Source of the DNA: Maribacter sp. 1_MG-2023 | GTDB taxonomy: Bacteria > Bacteroidota > Bacteroidia > Flavobacteriales > Flavobacteriaceae | DNA length: 64,000 nt | Assembly: GCF_030547005.1 (NCBI RefSeq) | Contig: NZ_JAUOPN010000002.1 | Location: 186,001-250,000, forward strand | Direction of reading: 5' to 3' | Shown here: in pieces, positions 37,541 to 45,229 of the stretch | How the letters are laid out: every line of letters begins with the position of its first letter | Position numbering within the stretch: the stretch's first letter is position 1 | Notes under the pieces: generated by a model | The model's database searches: none | What the model was told of the DNA's origin: nothing | Seen by the model: the letters and a program-made list of their open reading frames with translations, nothing else | Position numbers and translations under genes: made by a program

Positions 37541-38593
37541 TTAAAGTCCTAGCATTTTCTTCAACATATCCTTGTCAATTTCAGCACCTGCAAAATCATC
37601 AAAAGTCTTTTTAGTCGCTTCAATAATATGGTCAGAAATGAATTTTGCTCCTTCACAAGCACCTTGCTCAGGACTCTTAATACAGCATTCCCATTCCATA
37701 ACCGCCCAAACATCACAACCGTATTGTGTTAATTTAGAAAATATGGTTTTGAAATCTATTTGACCATCACCCAATGAGCGGTATCTACCGGCTCTATCTC
37801 CCCAATCATTATAACCACCAAATGCACCTTTCTTACCTGTTGGATTAAACTCAGAATCCTTCACATGAAAAGACTTTATAAATTCATGATAATGATCGAT
37901 GTACGTGATATAGTCTAATTGTTGCAATACAAAATGACTAGGGTCATAAAGAATATTTACTCTTTTATGGTTACCTGTAGCTTCTAGAAAACGCTCAAAA
38001 GTATCGCCATCATGTAAATCTTCACCAGGGTGAATTTCATAACAAACATCAACACCTTCTTTATCAAAATGATTTAAAATCGGAGTCCATCTTTTTGCCA
38101 GTTCTTCAAAACCCATTTCCACTAAACCTGCTGGCCTTTGAGGCCAAGGGTGCATGGTATGCCATAATAATGATCCAGAAAAAGTAGCATGAACATTTAA
38201 CCCAAGTCTTCTACTTGCAGTTGCTGCTTTTTTAACGGTTTCTATTGCCCATTCTGTTCTTGCTTTTGGATTTCCGTGAACATTTTTAGGGGCAAAAGAA
38301 TCGAACATTAAATCATATGCAGGATTAACCGCTACTAACTGCCCTTGTAAGTGTGTAGAAAGTTCAGTTATTTCTAAACCGTAAGAGTTTACTTTGGCTT
38401 TAAGCTCATCGCAGTATGTCTGACTTTCAGCTGCTTTATCCAAATCAATTAAAAAAGTTTCCCACGTCGGAATTTGAATTCCTTTATATCCAAGATCAGC
38501 TGCCCATTTACACATTCCGTCTAAAGAATTAAATGGAGCTTTACTGTCTACAAACTGTGCCAAGAATACGGCTGGTCCTTTGATTGTTTTCAT
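37541..38593 (-). CDS. Sugar phosphate isomerase/epimerase-like TIM-barrel protein
   Basis: This 350-residue cytoplasmic protein belongs to the xylose-isomerase-like TIM-barrel superfamily. Probable metal ligands sit at strand ends: E186 in CYEIHPGE, D217 in LYDPSH, H243 in FHVKDSE and E300 in VMEWE. No signal peptide is seen. Family members isomerise, epimerise or hydrate keto-sugars. It is the first gene of an operon with two DUF1080 lipoproteins and is divergent from the first GMC dehydrogenase. Its leader on the minus strand is rich in CAA repeats. The exact reaction cannot be assigned. Confidence 0.88.
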   Translation of the reverse strand: MKTIKGPAVFLAQFVDSKAPFNSLDGMCKWAADLGYKGIQIPTWETFLIDLDKAAESQTYCDELKAKVNSYGLEITELSTHLQGQLVAVNPAYDLMFDSFAPKNVHGNPKARTEWAIETVKKAATASRRLGLNVHATFSGSLLWHTMHPWPQRPAGLVEMGFEELAKRWTPILNHFDKEGVDVCYEIHPGEDLHDGDTFERFLEATGNHKRVNILYDPSHFVLQQLDYITYIDHYHEFIKSFHVKDSEFNPTGKKGAFGGYNDWGDRAGRYRSLGDGQIDFKTIFSKLTQYGCDVWAVMEWECCIKSPEQGACEGAKFISDHIIEATKKTFDDFAGAEIDKDMLKKMLGL

Positions 38594-38608
38594 AAAAATA
38601 TACTATCT

Positions 38609-38634
38609 GTTGTTGTTTGAATTTGTTGTTGTAT
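38609..38634 (-). promoter_or_regulatory. CAA-repeat 5' leader
   Basis: On the coding strand of the isomerase gene the leader holds two CAACAACA-type blocks about 16-40 nt before the ATG. Similar leaders precede the genes starting at 301, 42194 and 45057. Confidence 0.45.
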
Positions 38635-38754
38635 TTGGGATGTCACATCTCTCAAAAAATCTTATATTTAAGAATTGTATCAGGTTCTTCTCAATACTTT
38701 GGAGATTTGCTATAAATATAGGGATTACCATCAGAAAAAGATAAAATTTCAAGC

Positions 38755-40458
38755 ATGAATCAAGATGAAATATTCGACGCAATTGTTGTTGGAACAGGAA
38801 TAAGTGGTGGCTGGGCTGCTAAGGAATTAACAGAGAATGGCTTAAAAACGCTTGTTTTGGAACGCGGTCCTATGGTAAAGCATGTAGTAGATTATCCTAC
38901 GATGAACGATGACCCGTGGGATTATCCTTTAAAAGGTAAATTATCTAAGGAGGATGAGAAAAAATATCATGTACAAAAACGCGTAAAATGGGCTCCGACA
39001 GAAGACTCAAAGCACTTTTTTGTAAACGATCTTGACCACCCGTATGTAGAAACAAAACGTTTTGACTGGATTCGCGGATATCAAGTTGGTGGTAGATCAC
39101 TTACTTGGGGTCGTCAAAGCTATCGATGGAGCGATATTGATTTTGAAGCAAATAAAAAAGACGGGGCTGGTGTAGACTGGCCTGTTAGATATAATGATAT
39201 TTCGCCTTGGTACGATAAAGTTGAAAAATATATTGGGGTAAGTGGCGAAAAATTAGGCTTAGATGTGTTGCCTGATGGCATATTTCAACCCGCTATGAAA
39301 TTGAATTGTGTTGAAGAAGATTTTAAAAAAACAACTGCCGATAAGTTTGATGATGGTAGACTTGTAACAATCGGTAGAGCTGCCCATATTACAGACCCCA
39401 ACGCTACATTTGAAGGTCGTGGTGTTTGTCAGAACAGAAATCGTTGCTGGCGCGGGTGTCCATTTGGAGGTTACTTTAGCAGTAACTCATCTACGCTACC
39501 TGCAGCGGAACGTACCGGAAACATGACCTTGAGACCAAATTCCATCGTGCATGAAATCATCTATGACGATACCACAAAAAAAGCAACAGGCGTACGAATC
39601 ATTGATGCTGAAACCAATGAGAAAATTGAATTTAAGGCAAAGGTGATTTTTCTATGCGCATCGGCCATGGCATCGGTTGGCATCTTGCTACAATCTAAAT
39701 CTGAACGCTTCCCTAACGGATTAGGAAATGATTCTGATGCTTTAGGAAGAGGTATTATGGACCACCATTATAAACTTGGAGCAACTGCTAAAGTTGATGG
39801 TTACTTAGATAAGTATTATAAAGGAAGACGTGCGAACGGCTTCTACATACCTCGATTTGTAAACCTGAACGAGAAAACAAAACGCGAAGGTTATTTACGT
39901 GGTTTCGGTTACCAAGGCACTGCAAGCAGAGGAGATTGGTCTAAAGAAATTGGCGAGTTAGGGTACGGAAAAGAGCTAAAAGAATCTGTACTAAAACCAG
40001 GAAGTTGGACCATTGGAGTAACAGGGTTTGGTGAATTTTTACCATATGACGATAACCGAGTTACCCTAAGCCCTACTGAGAAAGACAAATGGGGATTACC
40101 ACAATTGGCTTTTGACGTTGAGTTTAAAGAGAACGAGTATAAAATGCGCGAAGACATTAAAAAAGAAATTGTAACGATGTTCAAAGAAGCTGGCTTTAAA
40201 GAAGTTTCTTCTTATGATGAACCTAGCGGACCCGGCTTAGGCATTCATGAAATGGGTGGCGCAAGAATGGGGCACAGTGCAAAGACTTCGATTATAAATA
40301 AAAATAATCAAGTACATTTGGTACCGAATGTGTATGTGACCGATGGTGCTTTTATGTCATCATCTAGCTGTGTAAATCCGTCATTAACCTATATGGCTTT
40401 TACGGCAAGAGCAGCAAACCATGCAGCCGAACAATTAAAAGCAGGAAAATTCGCATAA
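38755..40458 (+). CDS. GMC-family FAD-dependent sugar dehydrogenase with Fe-S cysteine motif
   Basis: This 567-residue flavoprotein is predicted to oxidise a sugar hydroxyl. The FAD-binding start VVGTGISGGWAAKEL lies near 12-26. The cysteine pattern C-x5-C-x3-C (C225, C231, C235) matches the spacing of the 3Fe-4S cluster ligands of bacterial FAD-glucose dehydrogenase. The C-terminal GMC part has GIHEMGGARMG and SSSCVNPSLTYMAF with the usual His/Asn. There is no signal peptide and no small-subunit gene beside it, unlike its paralogue at 45230. It is divergent from the isomerase-DUF1080 operon. Confidence 0.92.
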   Translation: MNQDEIFDAIVVGTGISGGWAAKELTENGLKTLVLERGPMVKHVVDYPTMNDDPWDYPLKGKLSKEDEKKYHVQKRVKWAPTEDSKHFFVNDLDHPYVETKRFDWIRGYQVGGRSLTWGRQSYRWSDIDFEANKKDGAGVDWPVRYNDISPWYDKVEKYIGVSGEKLGLDVLPDGIFQPAMKLNCVEEDFKKTTADKFDDGRLVTIGRAAHITDPNATFEGRGVCQNRNRCWRGCPFGGYFSSNSSTLPAAERTGNMTLRPNSIVHEIIYDDTTKKATGVRIIDAETNEKIEFKAKVIFLCASAMASVGILLQSKSERFPNGLGNDSDALGRGIMDHHYKLGATAKVDGYLDKYYKGRRANGFYIPRFVNLNEKTKREGYLRGFGYQGTASRGDWSKEIGELGYGKELKESVLKPGSWTIGVTGFGEFLPYDDNRVTLSPTEKDKWGLPQLAFDVEFKENEYKMREDIKKEIVTMFKEAGFKEVSSYDEPSGPGLGIHEMGGARMGHSAKTSIINKNNQVHLVPNVYVTDGAFMSSSSCVNPSLTYMAFTARAANHAAEQLKAGKFA

Positions 40459-40522
40459 CGTTAAAATTAATTAGCGATTATAACGTTTATTAAATCCTAT
40501 AGCTTAAAGAAAATAACAACTT

Positions 40523-40984
40523 ATGGAAAATGCTTCAGCCAGAAATATGTGGGGTGACTATTTAAAAAATCACCTCGAAGATGTCTTTCACGAGACACCG
40601 AAAACGATGTATTTTGGCGACAATGAACAAGATGCCAACGAAAACGCTAGATTAATACAGAGCGGAGTTAGAAAGGCAATTTCACATTCTTTACTAAGTT
40701 TACAAAACCGTAATGAACCTTTACCCAAAATAGGAGATTATATAGTAGTCACAAATTGGAGTGGTGAAGCACAATGTATCGTTGCTACCACCGCCGTTTC
40801 TCTTAAACCGTATTTTAGTATTGATTCGAATTATGCTCAATTAGAAGCAAATGGAGACAAATCATTAGACAGTTGGAAAAAGTATCATTGGGATTTTTTT
40901 ACCAGAGAATTACAAGAATTCAAAAGAGAACCAAGAGAAAGTATGATTGTCGTATGCCAACATTTTAAAGTGGTAAATTCGTAA
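40523..40984 (+). CDS. ASCH-domain protein
   Basis: This 153-residue soluble protein has an ASCH domain, a PUA-like fold associated with RNA binding or small amidohydrolase activity. The hallmark segments are PKIGDYIVVTNWSGEAQCIVATT, then GDKSLDSWKKYHWDFFTREL and MIVVCQHFKVV. It lies 64 nt behind the first GMC gene and ends at a terminator, so it may share that transcript, although no functional link to sugar metabolism is obvious. Confidence 0.88.
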   Translation: MENASARNMWGDYLKNHLEDVFHETPKTMYFGDNEQDANENARLIQSGVRKAISHSLLSLQNRNEPLPKIGDYIVVTNWSGEAQCIVATTAVSLKPYFSIDSNYAQLEANGDKSLDSWKKYHWDFFTRELQEFKREPRESMIVVCQHFKVVNS

Positions 40985-41007
40985 TTATCATTTAAAGTTT
41001 ATAAAAC

Positions 41008-41037
41008 AAAAAGAGCCGCAAATTGCGGCTCTTTTTT
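41008..41037. terminator. Bidirectional intrinsic terminator
   Basis: AAAAAGAGCCGCAA pairs with TTGCGGCTCTTTTT in a nearly loopless palindrome with T/A runs on both sides. It lies between the convergent ASCH and MocA-family genes. Confidence 0.9.
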
Positions 41038-41054
41038 ATACTTAATACTTACTT

Positions 41055-42194
41055 TTAGTTTTCTAAAGCTACCCAAGTATTTCCGCTTTTATGAGAATCT
41101 ACGGTTGCTTCAATAAAATTCATACCACGAACACCATCTGTCATAGTTGGGAATTCACCATCGTTATACTCTTGACCTCTAATTGCTTTTGCCACACCTT
41201 TATAAATGTTAGCCATAGAATCAAAAATACCTTCTGGGTGACCAGCTGGCAACTTGGTTCCGTCTAAAGACAGCTCTGAATTATAAGCATGACCTGGCTT
41301 ATATATTTGCGTTGGCTCAGTATCACTTAATTTATATAAAAAGTTAGGGCGTTCTTGCTCCCAACGAAAAGCTCCTTTCTCTCCGTAGATTGAAATGGCA
41401 AGTCCGTTTTCTTCACCTGTTGCAACTTGGCTACCTCTAATTACCCCTTTAACATGATCTCCCATACGTATAAGAACGGTACCATCAACATCCATCTGGT
41501 TATCTTCATAAAGATAATTAAAGTCGCACAGTAGTTCATTGATCTTAAGACCTGTAGTATACTCTACAAGATTAAAGGCATGAACACCTATATCTCCCAT
41601 ACATGAGCTTATACCAGCTTTCTTAGGGTCTAATCTCCAAACAGAAGATCTTTTCTCTTTATCATGAATAATAGTATTGATCCAACCTTGATAGTAAACT
41701 GCATCAACTTTATGAATTTTACCTAAAGCTCCAGCTTTGATCATTTCGCGCATTTGGCGTACCATTGGGTAACCTGTATAAGTATGCGTTAAAGCGAAAA
41801 CAGTACCCGCTTTCTCATGAGATTTCTGCAAATCTTTTGCTTCATCTAAAGTAGTGGTCATCGGTTTTTCACAAATGACATGGAAACCATTATCCAACAA
41901 CTTTTTAGCCATTGGGTAATGCAAAAAGTTAGGTGTTAGTACAGAACATACTTGAATACGTTCATCTTCTGGTAGTTTTAACTCCTCTTCAATTAAAGTA
42001 TCAAAATCTTTATAAATTCTATTTAAAGGAACATCTATTTCTTTTGCAAATGCTATACTGGCATCAAAATCAGGATTAAAAACAGCTCCCGTAATTTGAT
42101 AATTATCATTGATAAAAGAGGCTACTCTATGTAACACACCTATCAGCGAATCTCCTCCTCCACCTAGTATTCCTAATCGTATTTTCTTTGGCAT
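41055..42194 (-). CDS. Gfo/Idh/MocA-family NAD(P)-dependent sugar oxidoreductase
   Basis: This 379-residue dehydrogenase has an N-terminal Rossmann motif (ILGGGGDSLIG, about 8-18), the family EKPMTTTLDEA motif near 112-122 and a C-terminal catalytic part including SSCMGDIGVHAFNLVEY with the conserved Asp/His. Such enzymes oxidise or reduce ring positions of sugars and are used for 3-keto-sugar formation or reduction. It has no signal peptide. It is transcribed alone on the minus strand, and an unusual tandem repeat touches its start codon. Confidence 0.92.
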   Translation of the reverse strand: MPKKIRLGILGGGGDSLIGVLHRVASFINDNYQITGAVFNPDFDASIAFAKEIDVPLNRIYKDFDTLIEEELKLPEDERIQVCSVLTPNFLHYPMAKKLLDNGFHVICEKPMTTTLDEAKDLQKSHEKAGTVFALTHTYTGYPMVRQMREMIKAGALGKIHKVDAVYYQGWINTIIHDKEKRSSVWRLDPKKAGISSCMGDIGVHAFNLVEYTTGLKINELLCDFNYLYEDNQMDVDGTVLIRMGDHVKGVIRGSQVATGEENGLAISIYGEKGAFRWEQERPNFLYKLSDTEPTQIYKPGHAYNSELSLDGTKLPAGHPEGIFDSMANIYKGVAKAIRGQEYNDGEFPTMTDGVRGMNFIEATVDSHKSGNTWVALEN

Positions 42195-42234
42195 TTTTGT
42201 TGTTGTTTTTGTTGTTGTTTTTGTTGTTGTTTTT
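42194..42234 (-). repeat. Tandem 12-bp repeat (CAA-rich) touching the MocA-family start codon
   Basis: Three exact 12-bp units (plus strand TTTTTGTTGTTG) followed by a final TTTTT cover 41 bp, beginning at the last base of the start codon. In the mRNA this is AAAAACAACAAC-type sequence with no secondary structure and no ribosome-binding purine tract. Confidence 0.9.
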
Positions 42235-42375
42235 ATTGAAAATAGTATTGTTTAAAATCCCTTCAGATTTACATTGTTGTTCCAATTCGAAAACTGCTTA
42301 CTGAATTGAGGCTTTAAAAATAACTGCACCACTGGGTAAGAAACAATTTTCAGGCGTTTAAATTAAAGAATTTAT

Positions 42376-43605
42376 CTAAGACTGATATTCTATTTTCTCG
42401 GTTTTAAAGAAAATGGCGAACAATATAAATACAGCCAACGCAAAACCAGCCGGATACATCCAGATAGTTTCCCAAACATGTTTGCCGTCATCTAAAAGGT
42501 AAGCCGTTGAAATCTTTCCTGCAATCCAAAACCCTATTAACATACCCACACCATAGGTTGCCAATGTTATAAGACCTTGTGCTGAGCTCTTGAATTTTTC
42601 ACCTGCTTTGCTATCGGTATAGATTTGCCCTGATACAAAGAAAAAATCATAACATATACCATGCAGTGCTATACCGATGATGAGCATAAACCCAAGTTCG
42701 TTGACATCACCAAATGCAAATAACAAATAGCGAACGACCCAAGCAGCCATGGCTACAAGAATAGTTTTCTTAAATCCGAATTTGGTAAAGAAATAAGGCA
42801 GTAATAACATAAAGGCAATCTCAGAAATTTGACCTAATGTCATTTTCCCTGTCGGGTTATCCATGCCGATTTCAACAAGAAACGGATTTGCATTCTGATA
42901 GTAAAATGCCAGCGGAATACATATTAAAACTGAAGAGATAAAGAATATTAAAAAATTCTTATCCTTAAATAAACTCAAGGAATCTAAACCTAAAATTTCT
43001 TTTAATCCTAACTTCCCTGAACTAGCTGCTTTTGGCGGTGTTTTAGGTAATGTAAAGCTGAAAAATCCTAATACCAAAGAGGCTATGGCAGTCATTAAAA
43101 AAGTGTTTTTTAATAAACCCTGCCCTATATTTTCACCTTGGTCCCAGCTAAAAACATAGCTAATTGAGAGTCCGGCAATAATCCATCCGGCAGTTCCGAA
43201 TACTCTAATCATTGAAAACTCTTTCGCTGGGTTCTTCATCTGATTAAAGGAAACCGAGTTTACCAATGCCAAAGTGGGCATATATAAAATCATATATACC
43301 AAAACCAACATATAAAAATTATCGAAAGCAGCACTTTGGTACATGAAATACATGAGTACCGCACCAAATAGGTGTAAAATCCCTAAAATTCTTTCTGCAT
43401 TAAAGTATCTGTCGGCTATTATACCGATAACAAAGGGAGCAATAATAGCTCCCCATGATTGTGTTGAAAATGCCAAGGCTATTTCACCGTCTGTTGCTTT
43501 TAAATTGTTTCCTAAAAATGTACCTAGAGTCACGAACCACGCACCCCATATAAAAAATTCTAAAAACATCATAAAGCAAAGCTGGGCTCTGACTTTATTT
43601 TTCAT
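42376..43605 (-). CDS. MFS transporter, nucleoside:H+ symporter (NupG/XapB)-like
   Basis: This 409-residue, 12-helix permease resembles the NUP branch of the major facilitator superfamily. The start LCFMMFLEFFIWGAWFVTLGTFL and the GFFSFTLPKTPPK linker before the cytoplasmic loop are typical. In sugar loci of Bacteroidota, proteins of this branch are often annotated as nucleoside permeases but probably carry sugars. It begins where the DinB gene ends (no gap), and both follow a TIM-barrel gene, so it is likely the inner-membrane uptake step of this locus. Confidence 0.88.
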   Translation of the reverse strand: MKNKVRAQLCFMMFLEFFIWGAWFVTLGTFLGNNLKATDGEIALAFSTQSWGAIIAPFVIGIIADRYFNAERILGILHLFGAVLMYFMYQSAAFDNFYMLVLVYMILYMPTLALVNSVSFNQMKNPAKEFSMIRVFGTAGWIIAGLSISYVFSWDQGENIGQGLLKNTFLMTAIASLVLGFFSFTLPKTPPKAASSGKLGLKEILGLDSLSLFKDKNFLIFFISSVLICIPLAFYYQNANPFLVEIGMDNPTGKMTLGQISEIAFMLLLPYFFTKFGFKKTILVAMAAWVVRYLLFAFGDVNELGFMLIIGIALHGICYDFFFVSGQIYTDSKAGEKFKSSAQGLITLATYGVGMLIGFWIAGKISTAYLLDDGKHVWETIWMYPAGFALAVFILFAIFFKTEKIEYQS

Positions 43606-44049
43606 CTATCTTTTGTAATAAACATAATCTGAACTTATAGGTGTTTCATCATTATTTCTAAAATCTACAGCAATTTGCCCTCTATGACTTGTAGAATGAT
43701 TGATGATATGAAAAAGAATATCTTGCAAGGTATTGGTAAACAATCGCCCTTCAGTATTCTCATAATCTATACGCTTATCAAAATTATCTGCATTAGTGAC
43801 TATCTCGAACGAACTCCGTTGATTTTCATAATGTATATCTGCCCAGTTTTTGACATCATGTTCTTGCCAAACCTCGTAATCACTAGGTTTATTTAAAATT
43901 CTAGCGTTCCAAAGATGATGCGCATTTAATATATGACTAAATAAACGCATAGTTTCTGGCGGCACTGCATCTAGCGCCAAACACTGTTCTATCAGTTTCT
44001 TGTTGCAGTGAAAATTATAATCGAATATTTCATTAAAAAAAGTCTCCAT
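43606..44049 (-). CDS. DinB-family metal-dependent protein
   Basis: This 147-residue four-helix-bundle protein belongs to the DinB/YfiT superfamily. Candidate metal ligands are the His in HILNAHHLWN near residue 42-48 and the pair in HIINHSTSHRGQIA near 114-127. Members act as thiol- or sugar-related hydrolases and transferases as well as stress proteins. It sits between a TIM-barrel lipoprotein gene (15 nt) and the MFS gene (0 nt) in one operon. Reaction unknown. Confidence 0.85.
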   Translation of the reverse strand: METFFNEIFDYNFHCNKKLIEQCLALDAVPPETMRLFSHILNAHHLWNARILNKPSDYEVWQEHDVKNWADIHYENQRSSFEIVTNADNFDKRIDYENTEGRLFTNTLQDILFHIINHSTSHRGQIAVDFRNNDETPISSDYVYYKR

Positions 44050-44064
44050 AAATCATACTCTTGA

Positions 44065-45057
44065 TTATTCTATTTCTTTTGCTGCTTTCAACAAAAGATC
44101 TCTAGTAGCAATTATACCTGCCTCTTCACTAATTTCAGAGCCTTCATATTCCACACCGATAAATCCGGTATATCCAGCATCTTTAACAATTTCCAGCATT
44201 TGAACGTAATCAATACCAGTATCATATCCGTCAGCATCAAAATTATTAGACTTTGCACTTACTGCCTTAGCATATGGCATTAATTCTTTAACACCCTTGT
44301 ATTTATCATACTCCTTTAAACAATCCCAACTTTCTGGCTTACGTTCAATGCAGAAATTTCCAAAATCAGGCAAGCTTCCACAGTTATCCATATTTACGGT
44401 TTTCATCACCTGAGCGTGTAACTCTCCATTAGATGATAATCCGCCATGGTTTTCTACCAACACATTAATATTCTTAGTTTTTGCATAAGTCGCCAATTTG
44501 GTAAGTCCATCAACAGAATTCTTGATCCATTCTTTTGGCACGCTACTACCATTAAGGTTCACTCTAATAGCATGGCAACCCAAAGCTGCAGCAGCATCTA
44601 CCCATTTTTTATGCTTCTCTACAGTTTCGTTTCTTTCGGTTTCATCATTAACCGCTAAATTTCCTTGACCATCGATCATGATCAATACATTTTTCATTCC
44701 GTATTTTTCAGCTTCGGCATTAGATTTTGCTACGAAATTTGCCATAGCCTCCTCAGAATAATCTGCTTCCTCTAATTCAGGATTATACAGCTGACTTACA
44801 TATTCTAATCCTGTAAATCCCCAGTTTTTAGCTTTTTCAGCAAAAGAATATGGATCTACGCCATCTTCTCTGATCATTTTATGCATTGACCATTGTGCTA
44901 GAGATAATTTAAAAAATGGCTCAACATTACTGTCTTTTGCCACGATTTCAGAATTTTCCACTTTTTCTTTTTTAGTTTCTTTACACGCGTAAGATCCTAA
45001 TAACGAGATTCCAATGCCTACAATAGAGGCAATCCGAATAAAACTTTTTCTTTTCAT
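44065..45057 (-). CDS. Exported sugar isomerase/epimerase-like TIM-barrel protein
   Basis: This 330-residue protein has an N-terminal hydrophobic leader with Cys 25 (GSYACKE), a probable though imperfect lipobox, followed by a xylose-isomerase-like TIM barrel. Likely ligand segments are VLVENHGGLS (Glu), CGSLPDFGNF (Asp), and GFIGVEYEGSE (Glu) near the end. An exported isomerase means that part of the pathway may run outside the cytoplasm. It is the first gene of an isomerase-DinB-MFS operon, and its leader contains CAACAACAAAC. Confidence 0.86.
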   Translation of the reverse strand: MKRKSFIRIASIVGIGISLLGSYACKETKKEKVENSEIVAKDSNVEPFFKLSLAQWSMHKMIREDGVDPYSFAEKAKNWGFTGLEYVSQLYNPELEEADYSEEAMANFVAKSNAEAEKYGMKNVLIMIDGQGNLAVNDETERNETVEKHKKWVDAAAALGCHAIRVNLNGSSVPKEWIKNSVDGLTKLATYAKTKNINVLVENHGGLSSNGELHAQVMKTVNMDNCGSLPDFGNFCIERKPESWDCLKEYDKYKGVKELMPYAKAVSAKSNNFDADGYDTGIDYVQMLEIVKDAGYTGFIGVEYEGSEISEEAGIIATRDLLLKAAKEIE

Positions 45058-45066
45058 TTTTGGTAG

Positions 45067-45080
45067 TTTGTTGTTGTTTG
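45067..45080 (-). promoter_or_regulatory. CAA-repeat 5' leader
   Basis: On the coding strand the leader reads CAAACAACAACAAA, about 9 nt before the ATG at 45057. It resembles the leaders at 38609-38634 and 42194-42234. Confidence 0.45.
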
Positions 45081-45229
45081 AAATATAACCTTAACTGTTG
45101 ACGTTAAAATTATGAATTGATACATTAATCTAACTTAACGTTAGTAATAGCGAATTTCGCAAGAATAATGGACTTTAAATGTATAGAATTAATTTTATAT
45201 TTAATAAATTTAGAGATTAAACAACTTTT

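Noticed and set aside
42194-42234. Possible CRISPR-like repeat
   Set aside because: Units are 12 bp with no spacers, and no cas genes are present; it is a simple tandem repeat.
40459-45115. ACGTTAAAATTA shared by the regions after 40459 and near 45100
   Set aside because: A 12-nt AT-rich match between two intergenic regions is easily due to chance; the contexts differ (downstream of one gene, upstream of another).
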